In this document: one piece after another, positions 48,684 to 58,642 of the stretch
Numbering within the stretch: position 1 is the stretch's first letter
Layout of the letters: each line of letters starts with the position of its first letter
Source of the DNA: CAVALG01 sp963630555
GTDB taxonomy: Bacteria > Bacillota > Clostridia > Oscillospirales > Acutalibacteraceae
Length of the DNA stretch: 64,000 bases
Direction of reading: 5' to 3'
Assembly (NCBI GenBank): GCA_963630555.1
Contig: CAVGND010000003.1
Location: 27,352-91,351, forward strand
Made by a program: the position numbers and the translations under genes
The notes under the pieces: generated by a model
Told to the model about the DNA's origin: nothing
What the model saw: the letters and a program-made list of their open reading frames with translations, nothing else
Databases searched by the model: none

Positions 48684-49591
48684 TTGGTTTCCTCCTCGGT
48701 TTTCGGTATCATAAGTGCAAAGGCGTGCGGCACATTTTCTATTGTTATATCGGTCTGTTCGTCCCCGTACTCGCCGTCAAGCGTCCACGGGAGCGGCTCA
48801 TCCGTATGCACCTCGATTTTCTTTGCACTTAAAAATGTAACCATCTTATTTTCTTTATAATTTTTATTTGTTATCGCAACCAGCAGGCGGCTGAGTTCGG
48901 CGGCATTTTTGGGCGATTTTATAAGCATTACTTCAAACAGCCCGTCATCCAAACTCACATCTTTTTCGGGCAGAGTGAAAATTCCGCCGAGTGATGTGGA
49001 ATTGCTGACCGCGCCGAATATATAATCATCCTCAAATGTTTCGCCGTCAATCACAAAGCGCGCGTGTACCGCCTTGATGTTGGGAATGTCTTTTATTCCG
49101 CTTAAAACATACGCTAAATGCCCCAATGCATTTTTAACGGTCTGGGATGTGGCATACGACACCTTTGTGAATGCGCCGAAAGAAGCTACATATGAAAAGT
49201 ACCTGTCCCCGAAGCGGCCCGCGTCCAATCGGCGCGGCTCTCCGTCAATGGCTGCCTCTGCCGCTTTTTTAAGATTTTTAGGCAATCCGAGTGTGCTTGC
49301 AAAATCATTTGTGCTGCCGCAGGGGATGTATCCTATCGGTCTGTCAACCCCCGCCCTTAAAAGCCCGGTTATAACCTCGTTAAGCGTGCCGTCGCCGCCG
49401 GCGCAGATAACCGTATCGGCTTTTTCCGCTTCGCTTTGTGCCAAGGCGGTGGCGTCCGCTCTGCCGCGCGTCATATAACACACGGTTTCACAATCCGCTT
49501 CCGAAAATACCGACAGTATGTCGGCAAGTGCTTTTGCACCCTTGCGCTGGCCGGATGCCGGATTCATTATAAAAAGCAATCGTTTTTTCAT
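48680..49591 (-). CDS. DagK/YegS-family lipid kinase
   Basis: A 303-residue protein with the diacylglycerol kinase catalytic domain: LFIMNPASGQRKGAKAL, then VICAGGDGTLNEVITGLLRA and GYIPCGSTNDFASTLGLPK, which hold the nucleotide-binding GGDGT loop. The C-terminal beta-rich half (DDGLFEVMLIK, the metal-site aspartate region) is normal. It probably phosphorylates diacylglycerol in phospholipid recycling; sphingosine-type kinases share the fold. Coupled by overlap to mtnN. Confidence 0.9.
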   Translation of the reverse strand: MKKRLLFIMNPASGQRKGAKALADILSVFSEADCETVCYMTRGRADATALAQSEAEKADTVICAGGDGTLNEVITGLLRAGVDRPIGYIPCGSTNDFASTLGLPKNLKKAAEAAIDGEPRRLDAGRFGDRYFSYVASFGAFTKVSYATSQTVKNALGHLAYVLSGIKDIPNIKAVHARFVIDGETFEDDYIFGAVSNSTSLGGIFTLPEKDVSLDDGLFEVMLIKSPKNAAELSRLLVAITNKNYKENKMVTFLSAKKIEVHTDEPLPWTLDGEYGDEQTDITIENVPHAFALMIPKTEEETN

Positions 49592-49611
49592 TCTTCATCC
49601 CTCTTATAATT

Positions 49612-50961
49612 TTACGGTTTTTCGGAATTCCGTTCGGTACCTCCGTCATCAGCCGTGCCGCCGTCAATCGTATCGGTGTCGGCTATCGAACCGTCACCGT
49701 CGGTAAAGGTGACATCTTCGTCAACGGTTTGCGGAAATTCCTTTTTCGTAATGGCTGCCGCCGCTTTGGCAAACAGCCCCGATTTTACGGCAAATACCGC
49801 CGCCGTGCTTAAAACAATGCCTGCGGCAAAGCCGATTATTGCGTAGCGCAGGCGTACGTTGCCGCTGCCGGCAGTATCCTTCGCCGTTACGGTATTTTCT
49901 TTTTTTGTGCCGTTTTCGGATTTTTTATCAGCCTCGCCGAGCCCCTCGCCCTCGGCGGCACGCTTTATATGCACCGCAAATTCTTTTTTGCCGCCGTTTT
50001 CAGCCGTTACGGACACGGCAGCATCGTTATATTCGCCGGCTTTAAGCGTTTCGGGCAATTTTATGTCAACCGTCGCCGACGCATCCTCTGCGGCGGCAGC
50101 GATATTAACCTTCTCGGTTTCATAGGGCACCCAAATAACATATTCGGTAACATCGTTTGAAAACGGCGGCGAAAGCGTAAATCCCTCAGCCGTGAGTGAA
50201 GAAAGATTGGTGTTGCCGCTTTGTATTCTTGCCTTGCGTTCGGCATTTATTCTGTAAATCTGCCTGCCTGCGGCGGATATAACGGTAACGATTACCGCCG
50301 TCACCCCGTTTTCGGCAAGTTCGGTGTTTTCAACCGTTATATTCGCCGCCTTATCGTCACTTACGGCGGTTACCGCAAGGTTGGTTACTTCATACGGTAC
50401 TTTAACCGAATATATAAAATTATTTGGCGAAAAGGCGGGTGAAAGCGTACCGTTTTCAACACTTAATGAGGAAAGCAGGGAGGGCTGCGGTTCGTTTTCG
50501 TTCGCTGCGGCTGCCGCATCGGCAGGAATTTTAATTGATACGGCGGCGTTTAATCTGCAGTCCTTCTCGGTTTCGGATGAAACGGTGGCAACCGTGTCTA
50601 CGGTTACCGTTTCGCCCGAAGGCGCGTCACCCGATATGTTGAATTCGAATTTAAGCGTAACCTCTTTCGCTCCCGATTTTTCCGGTTTTACCGAATTGTT
50701 TTTCACCGTCCATCCCGATGGTGCGGAAACGCCGGTACACTGTACCGACGCGGACGACGGAGTGATTTTATTGATATATATTTCAATTATGGGGGAAGCG
50801 GATTTTACGGTATACTCAGCCGTTGCGGATTTGCCTTTTTCGGCATTAAGAACCGTTTGAGCAAAACTGCCGAATGTTTCCGCATTTACCGTAAAAATCG
50901 GGCATATTAAAAGAATAATCAATATTAAAGACGCTGCGGCAGCAACTGATTTTTTAATCAA
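49612..50961 (-). CDS. Membrane-anchored surface protein with cadherin-like beta-sandwich domains
   Basis: A 449-residue exported protein. After a signal peptide (about 1-27) comes a beta-rich domain (about 28-150; one in this position often resembles a cohesin). Two cadherin-like beta-sandwich (PF12733) domains follow, recognised by LSSLSVENGTLSPAFSPNNF and LSSLTAEGFTLSPPFSNDV and their YSVKVPYE/YVIWVPYE strands. A charged linker leads to a membrane helix (YAIIGFAAGIVLSTAAVFAV) and an acidic cytoplasmic tail. The start is TTG 50961 with GGGGGTG before it. It lies next to the cohesin-like/dockerin gene, suggesting joint work on the cell surface. Confidence 0.82.
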   Translation of the reverse strand: MIKKSVAAAASLILIILLICPIFTVNAETFGSFAQTVLNAEKGKSATAEYTVKSASPIIEIYINKITPSSASVQCTGVSAPSGWTVKNNSVKPEKSGAKEVTLKFEFNISGDAPSGETVTVDTVATVSSETEKDCRLNAAVSIKIPADAAAAANENEPQPSLLSSLSVENGTLSPAFSPNNFIYSVKVPYEVTNLAVTAVSDDKAANITVENTELAENGVTAVIVTVISAAGRQIYRINAERKARIQSGNTNLSSLTAEGFTLSPPFSNDVTEYVIWVPYETEKVNIAAAAEDASATVDIKLPETLKAGEYNDAAVSVTAENGGKKEFAVHIKRAAEGEGLGEADKKSENGTKKENTVTAKDTAGSGNVRLRYAIIGFAAGIVLSTAAVFAVKSGLFAKAAAAITKKEFPQTVDEDVTFTDGDGSIADTDTIDGGTADDGGTERNSEKP

Positions 50962-50996
50962 GCAAGCACCCCCGTAATAAATGAATCAAAGCAATT

Positions 50997-53186
50997 TCAC
51001 GCCTTTGCGGCAAGGTCGCGCATATACATAAGGTCGGATATATCGGCTTCGCCGTTTAAATCGAAATCGGCAGCCGCCAGCGCTGCGTCGGTAAGTTCGG
51101 CATCACCTAAAAGATGTTTTTTCATTAAATCGACATCTTCGTTTGTTACTGCCCCATCCCCGTTCAGGTCGCCGGCGATAACCACCGTGACCGCTGCTGC
51201 CTGTTCGCCTGTCTGTTTGTTTATAAGGCATATTTTCATCCCGGTCGCCGCAACGGTACTGCCGCCGCAGATCTCGCCGTTTGCGTCTTTAACGACCGCG
51301 AAGGCTTTTTCGTTTATACCGTCAAGAACCTTTTCGATTGTCTGATTTATTCCGATACCGTGAATATATCCGCCCTTTACCGTATAAATATCGCTGGTTA
51401 TCTCGGTCGGTACCGGTGTTGTGTCGGGGCTTACCGTTACCGTAAATTCGGCGGAAAATTCGCCCCACCGAACCGTTACCGTATTTTCGCCGACACCGTA
51501 CTGCGGCTCTTCCAGCGTATAGTCGTCAAGATATTGCAGAACGGCACCGTTATAAACCGCGGCGACTTTAAGTCCTTCAAGCGACACTTTTTCATCGCTG
51601 TAATAGGTTGTTTTAAACGGTTTTTGAGCAATTACCACACCGTCCGCCGCTTCAAGCGGAGGAATTTCAACAACCGCAATAAAATATTCCGTAAGCCCTT
51701 TATAAGTGAAGGAAACAATATTTTCAACCTTGTCAAGGCGTGACGAAGGGAAAACAAGTTCCGAAGAATTGATTTTTTCGCCCGTTTCGGTGCGGACGTC
51801 AAGACCGAAAAGCGTCATTTCATTCATCGGCGTACCGAAAGTCTGGCTCTGTGCAGGCGGACTGTTGACCCATATTGATTCGGGTGCATCGTCCTCTTTT
51901 AAAGTAAAATTAAAATTATAGGTATATCCGCCGAACATAACCTGCGCCTTGTTAATCCCGATTTTAAGGTTGCCGCCCGTTGAACTGAACGACCATTTTC
52001 CGCTTGCGTCATTGCGGTTGAAATATACCTTGATACCGTCCTTATTCTGAAGTGCAAATCCCGTAATATCAGGCCAACGCCCCTCTAAAAGTTCGGAGCG
52101 TGTGAACGCTTCTTTTGCCGGAAGCGAGCATATGCTGAATTCCGCCTGCGGCTTTTCTTCTTCGGGGTGAACCGTAACGCCGTAACTTACCGAATATCCG
52201 CTGCAATTTACATTCACGGTGTATTCGCCTGGTTCGTCAAACGGCTCGTGCGATACTATAAAACCTTCGGTAACCGAAATCGAGGTTTTTGCGTCGGGGA
52301 ATATTCTGACCTTCAGTCCGGATGTATCGACCTCCTCACCCACGAAATAATTAAGCCTTACGGCAGGGCTTTCGATAACGGCGGAGGAAAGCGAAGCTTC
52401 AAAGACCGTTACGGTACAGTAATCGCCCTTCTCATATATGCCGCTTTCGTTCGGCGCGTATTTTATGTGTATTTTGGCTTCGCCCGCACCTACCGCAGTA
52501 ACACGGCCCTCACCGTCAACCACGGCGATGTTTTCATCTTCGGAATACCATTCCGACTTGCGCGCGTCATCAAGTGTGTTTTCGGGCGTGACGGTCAGTT
52601 TAAGCGACCCCGAAGTACCCTTTGCAAGCATAAGTTTCGAGGGTGATACCGTCATATAAACATCGGGTTTGTTATTGCTGTACACCGCAAATTTGCAGTT
52701 ATCGCTTTCCGCTTCGTATTTAATCTCGTTCCCGTCCGCATCTATTATCTTGATTGAATTTAAATACACATAATAGTAGCCTTCGGTTATAGAAGTCTTT
52801 GCGTTTAAAGTGAACGCCGTGTACTCTTTTTCGCCCGAGCCTATATTGAACGAGCCGGGGATAAATGAAATTCTGCCGGTTGAGGACGGATCCGACGCCG
52901 AATTAAAAACGGAAGGATCATATATAAAATTCGCCTGTATCCCGCACACTTCCGTCCCTTCGGGAATGCTGAGCCTCAGCTTAACCTCCGCCGTTTCACC
53001 GGCTGACATATCCGCGGTATACAGCGAGAGTTTTACGGGGTTTTCATCCGTAACCGTGTTACCGCCCTCCGCAGCAGCGGAAACGGCGCCCGTTCCGTCG
53101 GTGCCGCCGACGGTAAGCGCAATGCAGTTGCCCGACAAGACGGCTAATGCTAAAAACAATGATATGAATTTGGATAATTTTTTCAT
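50997..53186 (-). CDS. Secreted protein with cohesin-like, Ig-like and dockerin modules
   Basis: A 729-residue exported protein with signal peptide 1-24. Modules in order: a cohesin-like beta-sandwich (about 45-165; LYTADMSAGETAEVKLRLSI, IQANFIYDPSVF, TLNAKTSITEGYYYVYLNSI); a Big_2-type Ig domain (about 170-265; WYSEDENIAVVDGEGRVTAV); two to three bacterial Ig_3-type domains (about 270-580); and a small module before a C-terminal type I dockerin (GDLNGDGAVTNEDVDLMKKH and DFDLNGEADISDLMYMRDLA). No catalytic domain. ATG 53186 has the best-spaced GAGGA; GTG 53201 and ATG 53192 are alternatives. It may be an adaptor scaffold. Confidence 0.85.
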   Translation of the reverse strand: MKKLSKFISLFLALAVLSGNCIALTVGGTDGTGAVSAAAEGGNTVTDENPVKLSLYTADMSAGETAEVKLRLSIPEGTEVCGIQANFIYDPSVFNSASDPSSTGRISFIPGSFNIGSGEKEYTAFTLNAKTSITEGYYYVYLNSIKIIDADGNEIKYEAESDNCKFAVYSNNKPDVYMTVSPSKLMLAKGTSGSLKLTVTPENTLDDARKSEWYSEDENIAVVDGEGRVTAVGAGEAKIHIKYAPNESGIYEKGDYCTVTVFEASLSSAVIESPAVRLNYFVGEEVDTSGLKVRIFPDAKTSISVTEGFIVSHEPFDEPGEYTVNVNCSGYSVSYGVTVHPEEEKPQAEFSICSLPAKEAFTRSELLEGRWPDITGFALQNKDGIKVYFNRNDASGKWSFSSTGGNLKIGINKAQVMFGGYTYNFNFTLKEDDAPESIWVNSPPAQSQTFGTPMNEMTLFGLDVRTETGEKINSSELVFPSSRLDKVENIVSFTYKGLTEYFIAVVEIPPLEAADGVVIAQKPFKTTYYSDEKVSLEGLKVAAVYNGAVLQYLDDYTLEEPQYGVGENTVTVRWGEFSAEFTVTVSPDTTPVPTEITSDIYTVKGGYIHGIGINQTIEKVLDGINEKAFAVVKDANGEICGGSTVAATGMKICLINKQTGEQAAAVTVVIAGDLNGDGAVTNEDVDLMKKHLLGDAELTDAALAAADFDLNGEADISDLMYMRDLAAKA

Positions 53187-53291
53187 ATTCATATTCCTCA
53201 CGATACTTTAATATACACTATAATACCATAAAAACGCACATATTGCACTATAATAATTCAAATTTTATTTGTAAAATTTTTGCGTTTTTTA

Positions 53292-53320
53292 TTTACATCA
53301 TAGGTGCGGTAATGTATAAT
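53292..53320 (+). promoter_or_regulatory. Sigma-A promoter before the NodB deacetylase and lepA
   Basis: TTTACA at 53292-53297 and TATAAT at 53315-53320 are 17 bases apart, about 60 bases before the deacetylase gene. Confidence 0.8.
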
Positions 53321-53380
53321 TAACGAATAAACAAACTGTTTGGGCTGAATCGGCGGTTCGGCTCGGAAAGAGGTATATTT

Positions 53381-54094
53381 ATGTGGGACGGTAAACTAAA
53401 AGCCGTGACTTTCAGTTTTGATGACGGGAATTTAGAGGATAAACGCTTAATAGAACTGTTTAACAAATACGGCGTTAAAGGCACTTTCAACCTTAATTCG
53501 GGTTCGCTTTGTACAAGTCACGCCTGGAGTTACGAACTTGACGGCAGAAAATACACGGTTCATCACCTTTCGGCAGAAAATATCGATAAGATTTATAAAG
53601 GGCATGAGGTTGCCTGCCACACTTTGCAACACCCCGACCTTACGAACCTTACCGAAGAACAGGTAAGGAACCAAATCTGCCTTGACAGAAGATACCTTGA
53701 ACTGCTTTTCGGCTATCATATTGACGGGTTTGCTTACCCGTTCGGCACTTATAACGAAACCTGCATTAAAGTTCTTAAAGAAGCAGGGTTTTTATACGGC
53801 AGAACGGTAGCGGATACTTTTGCGTTCGATATGCCGGAAGAGCCGCTTGCCTTAAAGCCCACCTGCCACCAGCAGAACGAAAAAATCTTCGAAGTTGTTG
53901 ACAGGTTTTTGTCGCTGAAGACCGATAAACCGCTGATGCTTTACATCTGGGGTCACAGTTACGAATTCCGTGACGAAAAACAGTGGGAGCGGATTGAAAA
54001 AATAATCAGCCGCCTTGCAAATCACGACGATATTTTTTACGGAACCAACCGCGAGGTATTGTCGGACTACTATAAAGAAAACGGAGAAAAATAA
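53381..54094 (+). CDS. Polysaccharide deacetylase-family protein (NodB fold), apparently cytoplasmic
   Basis: A 237-residue protein with the NodB pattern: FSFDDGN (catalytic aspartate and first metal aspartate), [13 protein letters not shown] (HxxxH metal site) and YPFGTYNE. There is no signal peptide or membrane segment, unlike peptidoglycan deacetylases. It may act on a soluble sugar or a cytoplasmic substrate. It ends one base before the lepA start and shares its transcript, a pairing without obvious functional sense. Confidence 0.85.
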   Translation: MWDGKLKAVTFSFDDGNLEDKRLIELFNKYGVKGTFNLNSGSLCTSHAWSYELDGRKYTVHHLSAENIDKIYKGHEVACHTLQHPDLTNLTEEQVRNQICLDRRYLELLFGYHIDGFAYPFGTYNETCIKVLKEAGFLYGRTVADTFAFDMPEEPLALKPTCHQQNEKIFEVVDRFLSLKTDKPLMLYIWGHSYEFRDEKQWERIEKIISRLANHDDIFYGTNREVLSDYYKENGEK

Positions 54095-54095
54095 A

Positions 54096-55901
54096 TTGGC
54101 TGTTCCAATGGAAAGAATACGGAATTTTTGTATAATTGCTCATATTGACCACGGTAAGTCCACGCTGGCTGACCGTTTGCTTGAACATACAAAAACGGTC
54201 GAACTGCGCGATATGGAAGAGCAATTGCTTGACAGTATGGATCTTGAGCGTGAGCGCGGAATAACCATAAAGTCGCACGCCGTTACGCTTTATTACACGG
54301 CGCCCGACGGACTGCAATATGAACTGAATTTGATAGACACGCCCGGACACGTTGACTTTAACTATGAAGTTTCACGCTCGCTTGCCGCCTGCGAAGGTGC
54401 CGTGCTGATTGTTGACGCGTCGCAGGGGGTGGAGGCGCAGACCCTGGCAAATACCTATCTGGCGGCTGACCACGGTTTGGAGATTTTGCCCGTTATAAAT
54501 AAAATCGACTTACCGAGTGCCGAACCCGAACGGGTTCGCGCGGAGATTGAAGATATTATCGGCATCCCTGCCGATGCGGCGCCGCTTATATCCGCAAAAA
54601 ACGATATAAATATCGACGAGGTTTTAGAAAAAATAGTTACCGAAATTCCGGCACCGAAGGGCGACGCCGATGCGCCGCTTTCCGCCCTTATATTTGATTC
54701 GTATTATGACCAATACAAGGGAGTTATAGTTTATTTCCGTGTGGTTTCGGGCAGCATTGCCGCAGGTCAGCGCATAAAAATGATGGCTACGGGTGCGGAA
54801 TACGACGTTGTCGAAGTCGGCAGGCGGCGTGCAAATGTGCTTGAAAGCTGCGAAAGCCTTTCGGCAGGTGAAGTCGGATATATCGCGGCGGCTATTAAAA
54901 ACGTTGCCGACGCACGCGTGGGCGATACCGTAACGCTGTGTGACCGTCCGGCGGAAAACCCGCTCCCCGGTTACCGTAAAGTGAACCCCGTGGTGTTCTG
55001 CGGCGTATATCCGGCGGACAGTTCAAAATATTCCGACCTGCGTGAGGCGCTTGAAAAGTTGCAGCTTAACGACGCTTCGCTGATGTTTGAACCCGAAACT
55101 TCGGGCGCCCTCGGCTTCGGTTTCCGATGCGGCTTTTTGGGGCTGCTGCATATGGAAATTATACAGGAACGGCTTGAGCGTGAATATAACCTTGACCTTG
55201 TTACCACCGCACCGAGCGTTGTTTACAGGTTTGAAATGACAAACGGCGAAACACTTGAGATTTCCAACCCGACAAACTACCCCGATCCGGCACAGATAGC
55301 GACTGCGCTTGAACCGGTCGCAGATGTGAACATCTATTCCCCGAGCGACTACGTAGGCACAATAATGCAGCTGTGCCAGGAGCGGAGGGGTGAATATATT
55401 GATATGAAATACCTCGGCGACCGTGTGGATATTCATTATATAATGCCCGTAGCCGAAATAGTGTATGACTTCTTTGACGCACTTAAATCACGCACTAAGG
55501 GTTACGCAAGTTACGATTACGAAATGAAGGATTACCGCCCTTCAAAACTTGTTAAACTTGACGTTCTGCTTGCAGGCGACGTGGTGGACGCGCTTTCGTT
55601 CATAGTCCATGCCGACAGTGCATATGCGCGCGCACGGCGAATAGCCGAAAAGTTGAAAGAATATATACCGAGGCAGTTGTTTGAAGTGCCGGTGCAGGTT
55701 GCCGTGGGCGGCAAAATAATAGCCCGCGAAACCGTTAAAGCTATGCGTAAAGATGTCCTTGCAAAATGCTACGGCGGCGATATTACCCGTAAGAAAAAAC
55801 TGCTTGAAAAACAGAAAGAGGGTAAAAAACGCATGCGCTCGCTCGGCTCGGTCGAAGTCCCGCAGGAAGCCTTTATGGCTGTGCTTAAATTGGATGAATA
55901 A
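54096..55901 (+). CDS. lepA: Elongation factor 4 (LepA)
   Basis: A 601-residue translational GTPase. G1 is [10 protein letters not shown]3 [12 protein letters not shown]4 [10 protein letters not shown]; the LepA-specific C-terminal domain begins near [15 protein letters not shown] and ends [17 protein letters not shown]. The start is TTG 54096, preceded by GGAG; the in-frame ATG 12 bases later is an alternative, and the frame further upstream lies inside the deacetylase gene. hemN, its usual Firmicutes neighbour, is absent. Confidence 0.96.
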   Translation: MAVPMERIRNFCIIAHIDHGKSTLADRLLEHTKTVELRDMEEQLLDSMDLERERGITIKSHAVTLYYTAPDGLQYELNLIDTPGHVDFNYEVSRSLAACEGAVLIVDASQGVEAQTLANTYLAADHGLEILPVINKIDLPSAEPERVRAEIEDIIGIPADAAPLISAKNDINIDEVLEKIVTEIPAPKGDADAPLSALIFDSYYDQYKGVIVYFRVVSGSIAAGQRIKMMATGAEYDVVEVGRRRANVLESCESLSAGEVGYIAAAIKNVADARVGDTVTLCDRPAENPLPGYRKVNPVVFCGVYPADSSKYSDLREALEKLQLNDASLMFEPETSGALGFGFRCGFLGLLHMEIIQERLEREYNLDLVTTAPSVVYRFEMTNGETLEISNPTNYPDPAQIATALEPVADVNIYSPSDYVGTIMQLCQERRGEYIDMKYLGDRVDIHYIMPVAEIVYDFFDALKSRTKGYASYDYEMKDYRPSKLVKLDVLLAGDVVDALSFIVHADSAYARARRIAEKLKEYIPRQLFEVPVQVAVGGKIIARETVKAMRKDVLAKCYGGDITRKKKLLEKQKEGKKRMRSLGSVEVPQEAFMAVLKLDE

Positions 55902-55924
55902 ATTTATATTTCCTGTTACGGAGC

Positions 55925-55960
55925 AACTCCCCGCAGTGTTATTCACTGCGGGGAGTTTTG
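55925..55960 (+). terminator. Rho-independent terminator after lepA
   Basis: AACTCCCCGCAGTG at 55925-55938 pairs perfectly with 55944-55957 around loop TTATT, followed by TTTTGC. It also lies past the end of the small minus-strand gene at 56009. Confidence 0.88.
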
Positions 55961-56008
55961 CGGTTACGAATGTTAGATGTTAGGGGAGTTTTGCTGCCGG
56001 GTTGGTTT

Positions 56009-56176
56009 TTACGCTTCGGCTTCTTCAAGTTCCGGTTCGTCTTCACACTCAATGTAGCTGCAGAAGTCTTCATCCTTCTTTTTAAGGAAATAGCTTACAA
56101 CTGCGGCAACAGCGGCGGCTACCGAAACGATGCCGATAACGATTGAAGCGATTTTAACAACTTTTGAAAGATTCAT
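56009..56176 (-). CDS. Small single-pass membrane protein
   Basis: A 55-residue protein: a short basic start (NLSKVVK), one membrane helix (IASIVIGIVSVAAAVAAVVS), then KKKDED and an acidic tail with two cysteines (FCSYIECEDEPELEEAEA). The topology is probably N-out/C-in by the positive-inside rule. No family is recognised. ATG 56176 is set by AAGGAG eight bases before it. The gene stands alone between the lepA terminator and the pyr leader. Confidence 0.65.
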   Translation of the reverse strand: MNLSKVVKIASIVIGIVSVAAAVAAVVSYFLKKKDEDFCSYIECEDEPELEEAEA

Positions 56177-56344
56177 TTTGCACACTCCTTCTGATTTATT
56201 TCCACCTGAATTATACAATGAAACAAGGTGATTGTCAATCAGTCATATAGGCACATATGCCCAAAAATCAAAAAATTAAAAAAAATTTAAAAAAGTGCTT
56301 TACAAACAGTGAATAGTGTGTTACTATATGTGACAGAAATATTC

Positions 56345-56458
56345 CTTTAATGACAGCACAGAGAGGCTGCAAGGTGTGAAATAAGCGTAGGCTCCGTATA
56401 GGCGGGGTCGGTTTGTACGGTTTCAACCTCTTTGCAGCGTTCTGCAAAGAGGTTTTTT
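56345..56458 (+). promoter_or_regulatory. PyrR-binding attenuator leader of pyrR-uraA
   Basis: The leader holds CAGAGAGGCTGCAAGG (56359-56374), the conserved PyrR-binding loop. A perfect terminator follows: AACCTCTTTGCAG (56425-56437) with 56442-56454, loop CGTT, then a T-run to 56458. UMP-bound PyrR should stabilise the binding hairpin and allow termination, lowering pyrR and uraA expression. Confidence 0.92.
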
Positions 56459-56478
56459 GTGTTTCGGGGGGAGCGAGA

Positions 56479-57015
56479 ATGAGCGTTTGCAAAGCAACTT
56501 TAATGGACAGCGCAGCCGTAAACCGTGCGCTTAAACGCATTGCCCACGAAATACTTGAGCATAACCACGGGTGCGAAAACATCTGCCTTGTAGGTATAAA
56601 GCGGCGAGGTGTTCCGCTTGCCGAAACAATTGCCGATAACATAAGCGGGATAGAGGGTGCAAAGGTACCGGTCGGCGTTTTGGATATAACATTTTACCGC
56701 GACGATCTTACCCACTTATCCGAAGACCCCGTCCTTGCCGAAAACGATATTGGCGTGGATATTGACGGGAAAACGGTAATTTTGGTTGACGATGTGCTTT
56801 ACACGGGCAGAACGGCACGCGCCGCAATGGACGGAATTATTAAGCACGGCAGGCCGGCAAGCATACAACTTGCCGTATTGGTTGACCGTGGGCACAGGGA
56901 ATTGCCGATTCGCGGCGATTATGTGGGCAAAAACGTGCCCACCTCAAAATCGGAACATATAGAGGTTAAAATGCCGCCTTTTGAAGATACCGCGGCGGTG
57001 GAACTTCACGGTTAA
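56479..57015 (+). CDS. pyrR: Bifunctional pyr operon regulator / uracil phosphoribosyltransferase PyrR
   Basis: A 178-residue RNA-binding regulator that also converts uracil and PRPP to UMP. The PRPP-binding motif is [19 protein letters not shown], and [19 protein letters not shown] and [17 protein letters not shown] are typical of PyrR. It binds the leader just upstream, so it regulates itself. ATG 56479 follows GGGGGGAG. uraA follows; no de novo pyrimidine genes are in the window. Confidence 0.96.
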   Translation: MSVCKATLMDSAAVNRALKRIAHEILEHNHGCENICLVGIKRRGVPLAETIADNISGIEGAKVPVGVLDITFYRDDLTHLSEDPVLAENDIGVDIDGKTVILVDDVLYTGRTARAAMDGIIKHGRPASIQLAVLVDRGHRELPIRGDYVGKNVPTSKSEHIEVKMPPFEDTAAVELHG

Positions 57016-57086
57016 TACGGGGCAACCCGATATTGATAAATTTATATTAATTTGCACCGGTGTGTGCAAGATATGGAGGAAAAGAA

Positions 57087-58451
57087 ATGAAACTTATTTA
57101 CGATGTAAAAGACAAGCCGACTTTCGGTAAAGTGATAATTTTCGCTTTCCAGCAGTTGCTTGCAATCCTTGCGGCGACAATTGCGGTGCCTACAATTGTC
57201 GGTAACGGAATGCAGCAGTCCGCCGCACTGTTCGGCGCAGGCGTGGGAACAATCGTTTACCTGTTGTTCACCAGGTTCAGAAGCCCCGTATTCCTCGGCT
57301 CGTCATTCGCTTTCATCGGTTCAATGCTCGCAGCGTTCGCAGGCGGCGTTTCAATGCAGCTCGGATATTTAGGGCTTATAATCGGCGCAGTGTTCGCAGG
57401 TCTTGTTTATGTTGTAATCGCAATTGCGGTTAAATTCGCAGGCGTGGGCTGGGTAAACAAACTTATGCCGGCTGTTGTTATCGGCCCTACCGTTTCAATT
57501 ATCGGTCTTTCGCTTGCAGTCAATGCGGTAAGCGATATTACAAAGGGTAAAGTGCTTAACGCCGCGGGTGAATCCGTGGCCAATCCCCTTGTTTGCTTGG
57601 TTTGCGGACTTGTTACCCTGCTTGTTGTAACAATCTGCTCGGTTTACGGCAAAAAAATGGCTAAACTTATTCCGTTCATCATCGGTATCCTTGCGGGTTA
57701 CGCCGTTGCGGCAATATTCACCGTAATAGGTTTGTCAACCGGTAATGACGCATTTAAGATAATCGATTTCTCTGCATTCAGCAATCTGAAAATATTTGAA
57801 ATCCCCGATTTCACTTTCATTGAAGCCTTAAAAGGCACAAAAGAACTCACCGGACACTATATCGCAACTGTTGCGGTTGCCTATGTACCGGTTGCCTTCG
57901 TTGTATTTGCGGAGCATATAGCAGACCACAAGAATCTTTCTTCAATCATCGAAAAAGACCTGCTCAAAAATCCCGGACTTCACAGAACTCTCCTCGGCGA
58001 CGGTGTAGGTTCAATTGTGGGTGCTGTCTTCGGCGGCTGCCCCAACACTACATACGGCGAGTCGGTCGGCTGCGTAGCCATAACCGGTAACGCTTCGGTC
58101 GTAACCATTCTTGCAACCGCCGTAATGGCAATGGTAATCTCATTCTTCGGCCCGTTCGTAACCTTCCTCGCATCAATCCCCAACTGCGTAATGGGCGGCG
58201 TTTGCGTAACCCTTTACGGATTTATCGCGGTATCGGGTCTTAAAATGATACAGGATGTAGACCTCGGCGATAACAGAAACCTGTTCGTTGTTGCAACCAT
58301 CCTTATCTGCGGTATCGGCGGACTTACGGTTTCGTTCGGTAAAATCACAATTACATCAATCGCCTGCGCACTTATCCTCGGTATAATCGTAAACGTAATC
58401 CTCGGCAAAGGCAAAACCGAGGCCGGCGGTCTTGCAGAAATAGAGGACTAA
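57087..58451 (+). CDS. uraA: Uracil permease (NCS2 family)
   Basis: A 454-residue transporter with about 14 membrane segments. NCS2 hallmarks are QQLLAILAATIAVP near the start, FAEHIADHKNLSSII around helix 8 (conserved glutamate and histidine), and GGCPNTTYGESVGCVAITG, which carries the second conserved glutamate. The proton-coupled import of uracil is inferred from the family and from control by PyrR. GGAGG precedes ATG 57087. Confidence 0.95.
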   Translation: MKLIYDVKDKPTFGKVIIFAFQQLLAILAATIAVPTIVGNGMQQSAALFGAGVGTIVYLLFTRFRSPVFLGSSFAFIGSMLAAFAGGVSMQLGYLGLIIGAVFAGLVYVVIAIAVKFAGVGWVNKLMPAVVIGPTVSIIGLSLAVNAVSDITKGKVLNAAGESVANPLVCLVCGLVTLLVVTICSVYGKKMAKLIPFIIGILAGYAVAAIFTVIGLSTGNDAFKIIDFSAFSNLKIFEIPDFTFIEALKGTKELTGHYIATVAVAYVPVAFVVFAEHIADHKNLSSIIEKDLLKNPGLHRTLLGDGVGSIVGAVFGGCPNTTYGESVGCVAITGNASVVTILATAVMAMVISFFGPFVTFLASIPNCVMGGVCVTLYGFIAVSGLKMIQDVDLGDNRNLFVVATILICGIGGLTVSFGKITITSIACALILGIIVNVILGKGKTEAGGLAEIED

Positions 58452-58503
58452 AAACAGGCAGAGAATAATATTATACATAAAAAATATTATACTCATTAAA
58501 TTA

Positions 58504-58534
58504 AGGTGTTGCCCTATCGGGGCAGCACCTTTTC
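58504..58534 (+). terminator. Rho-independent terminator after uraA
   Basis: AGGTGTTGCCC at 58504-58514 pairs with GGGCAGCACCT ending at 58530 (one G-U pair), followed by TTTT. Confidence 0.82.
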
Positions 58535-58642
58535 AAATTCAAATTTCGATTAACATCTTCAGAAACGGATGACGGAATAACCGTCACGGTGAATGAAATC
58601 ACCAAATTTAACCAATAATGAAAATGTGAGGAGTTTGATAAA

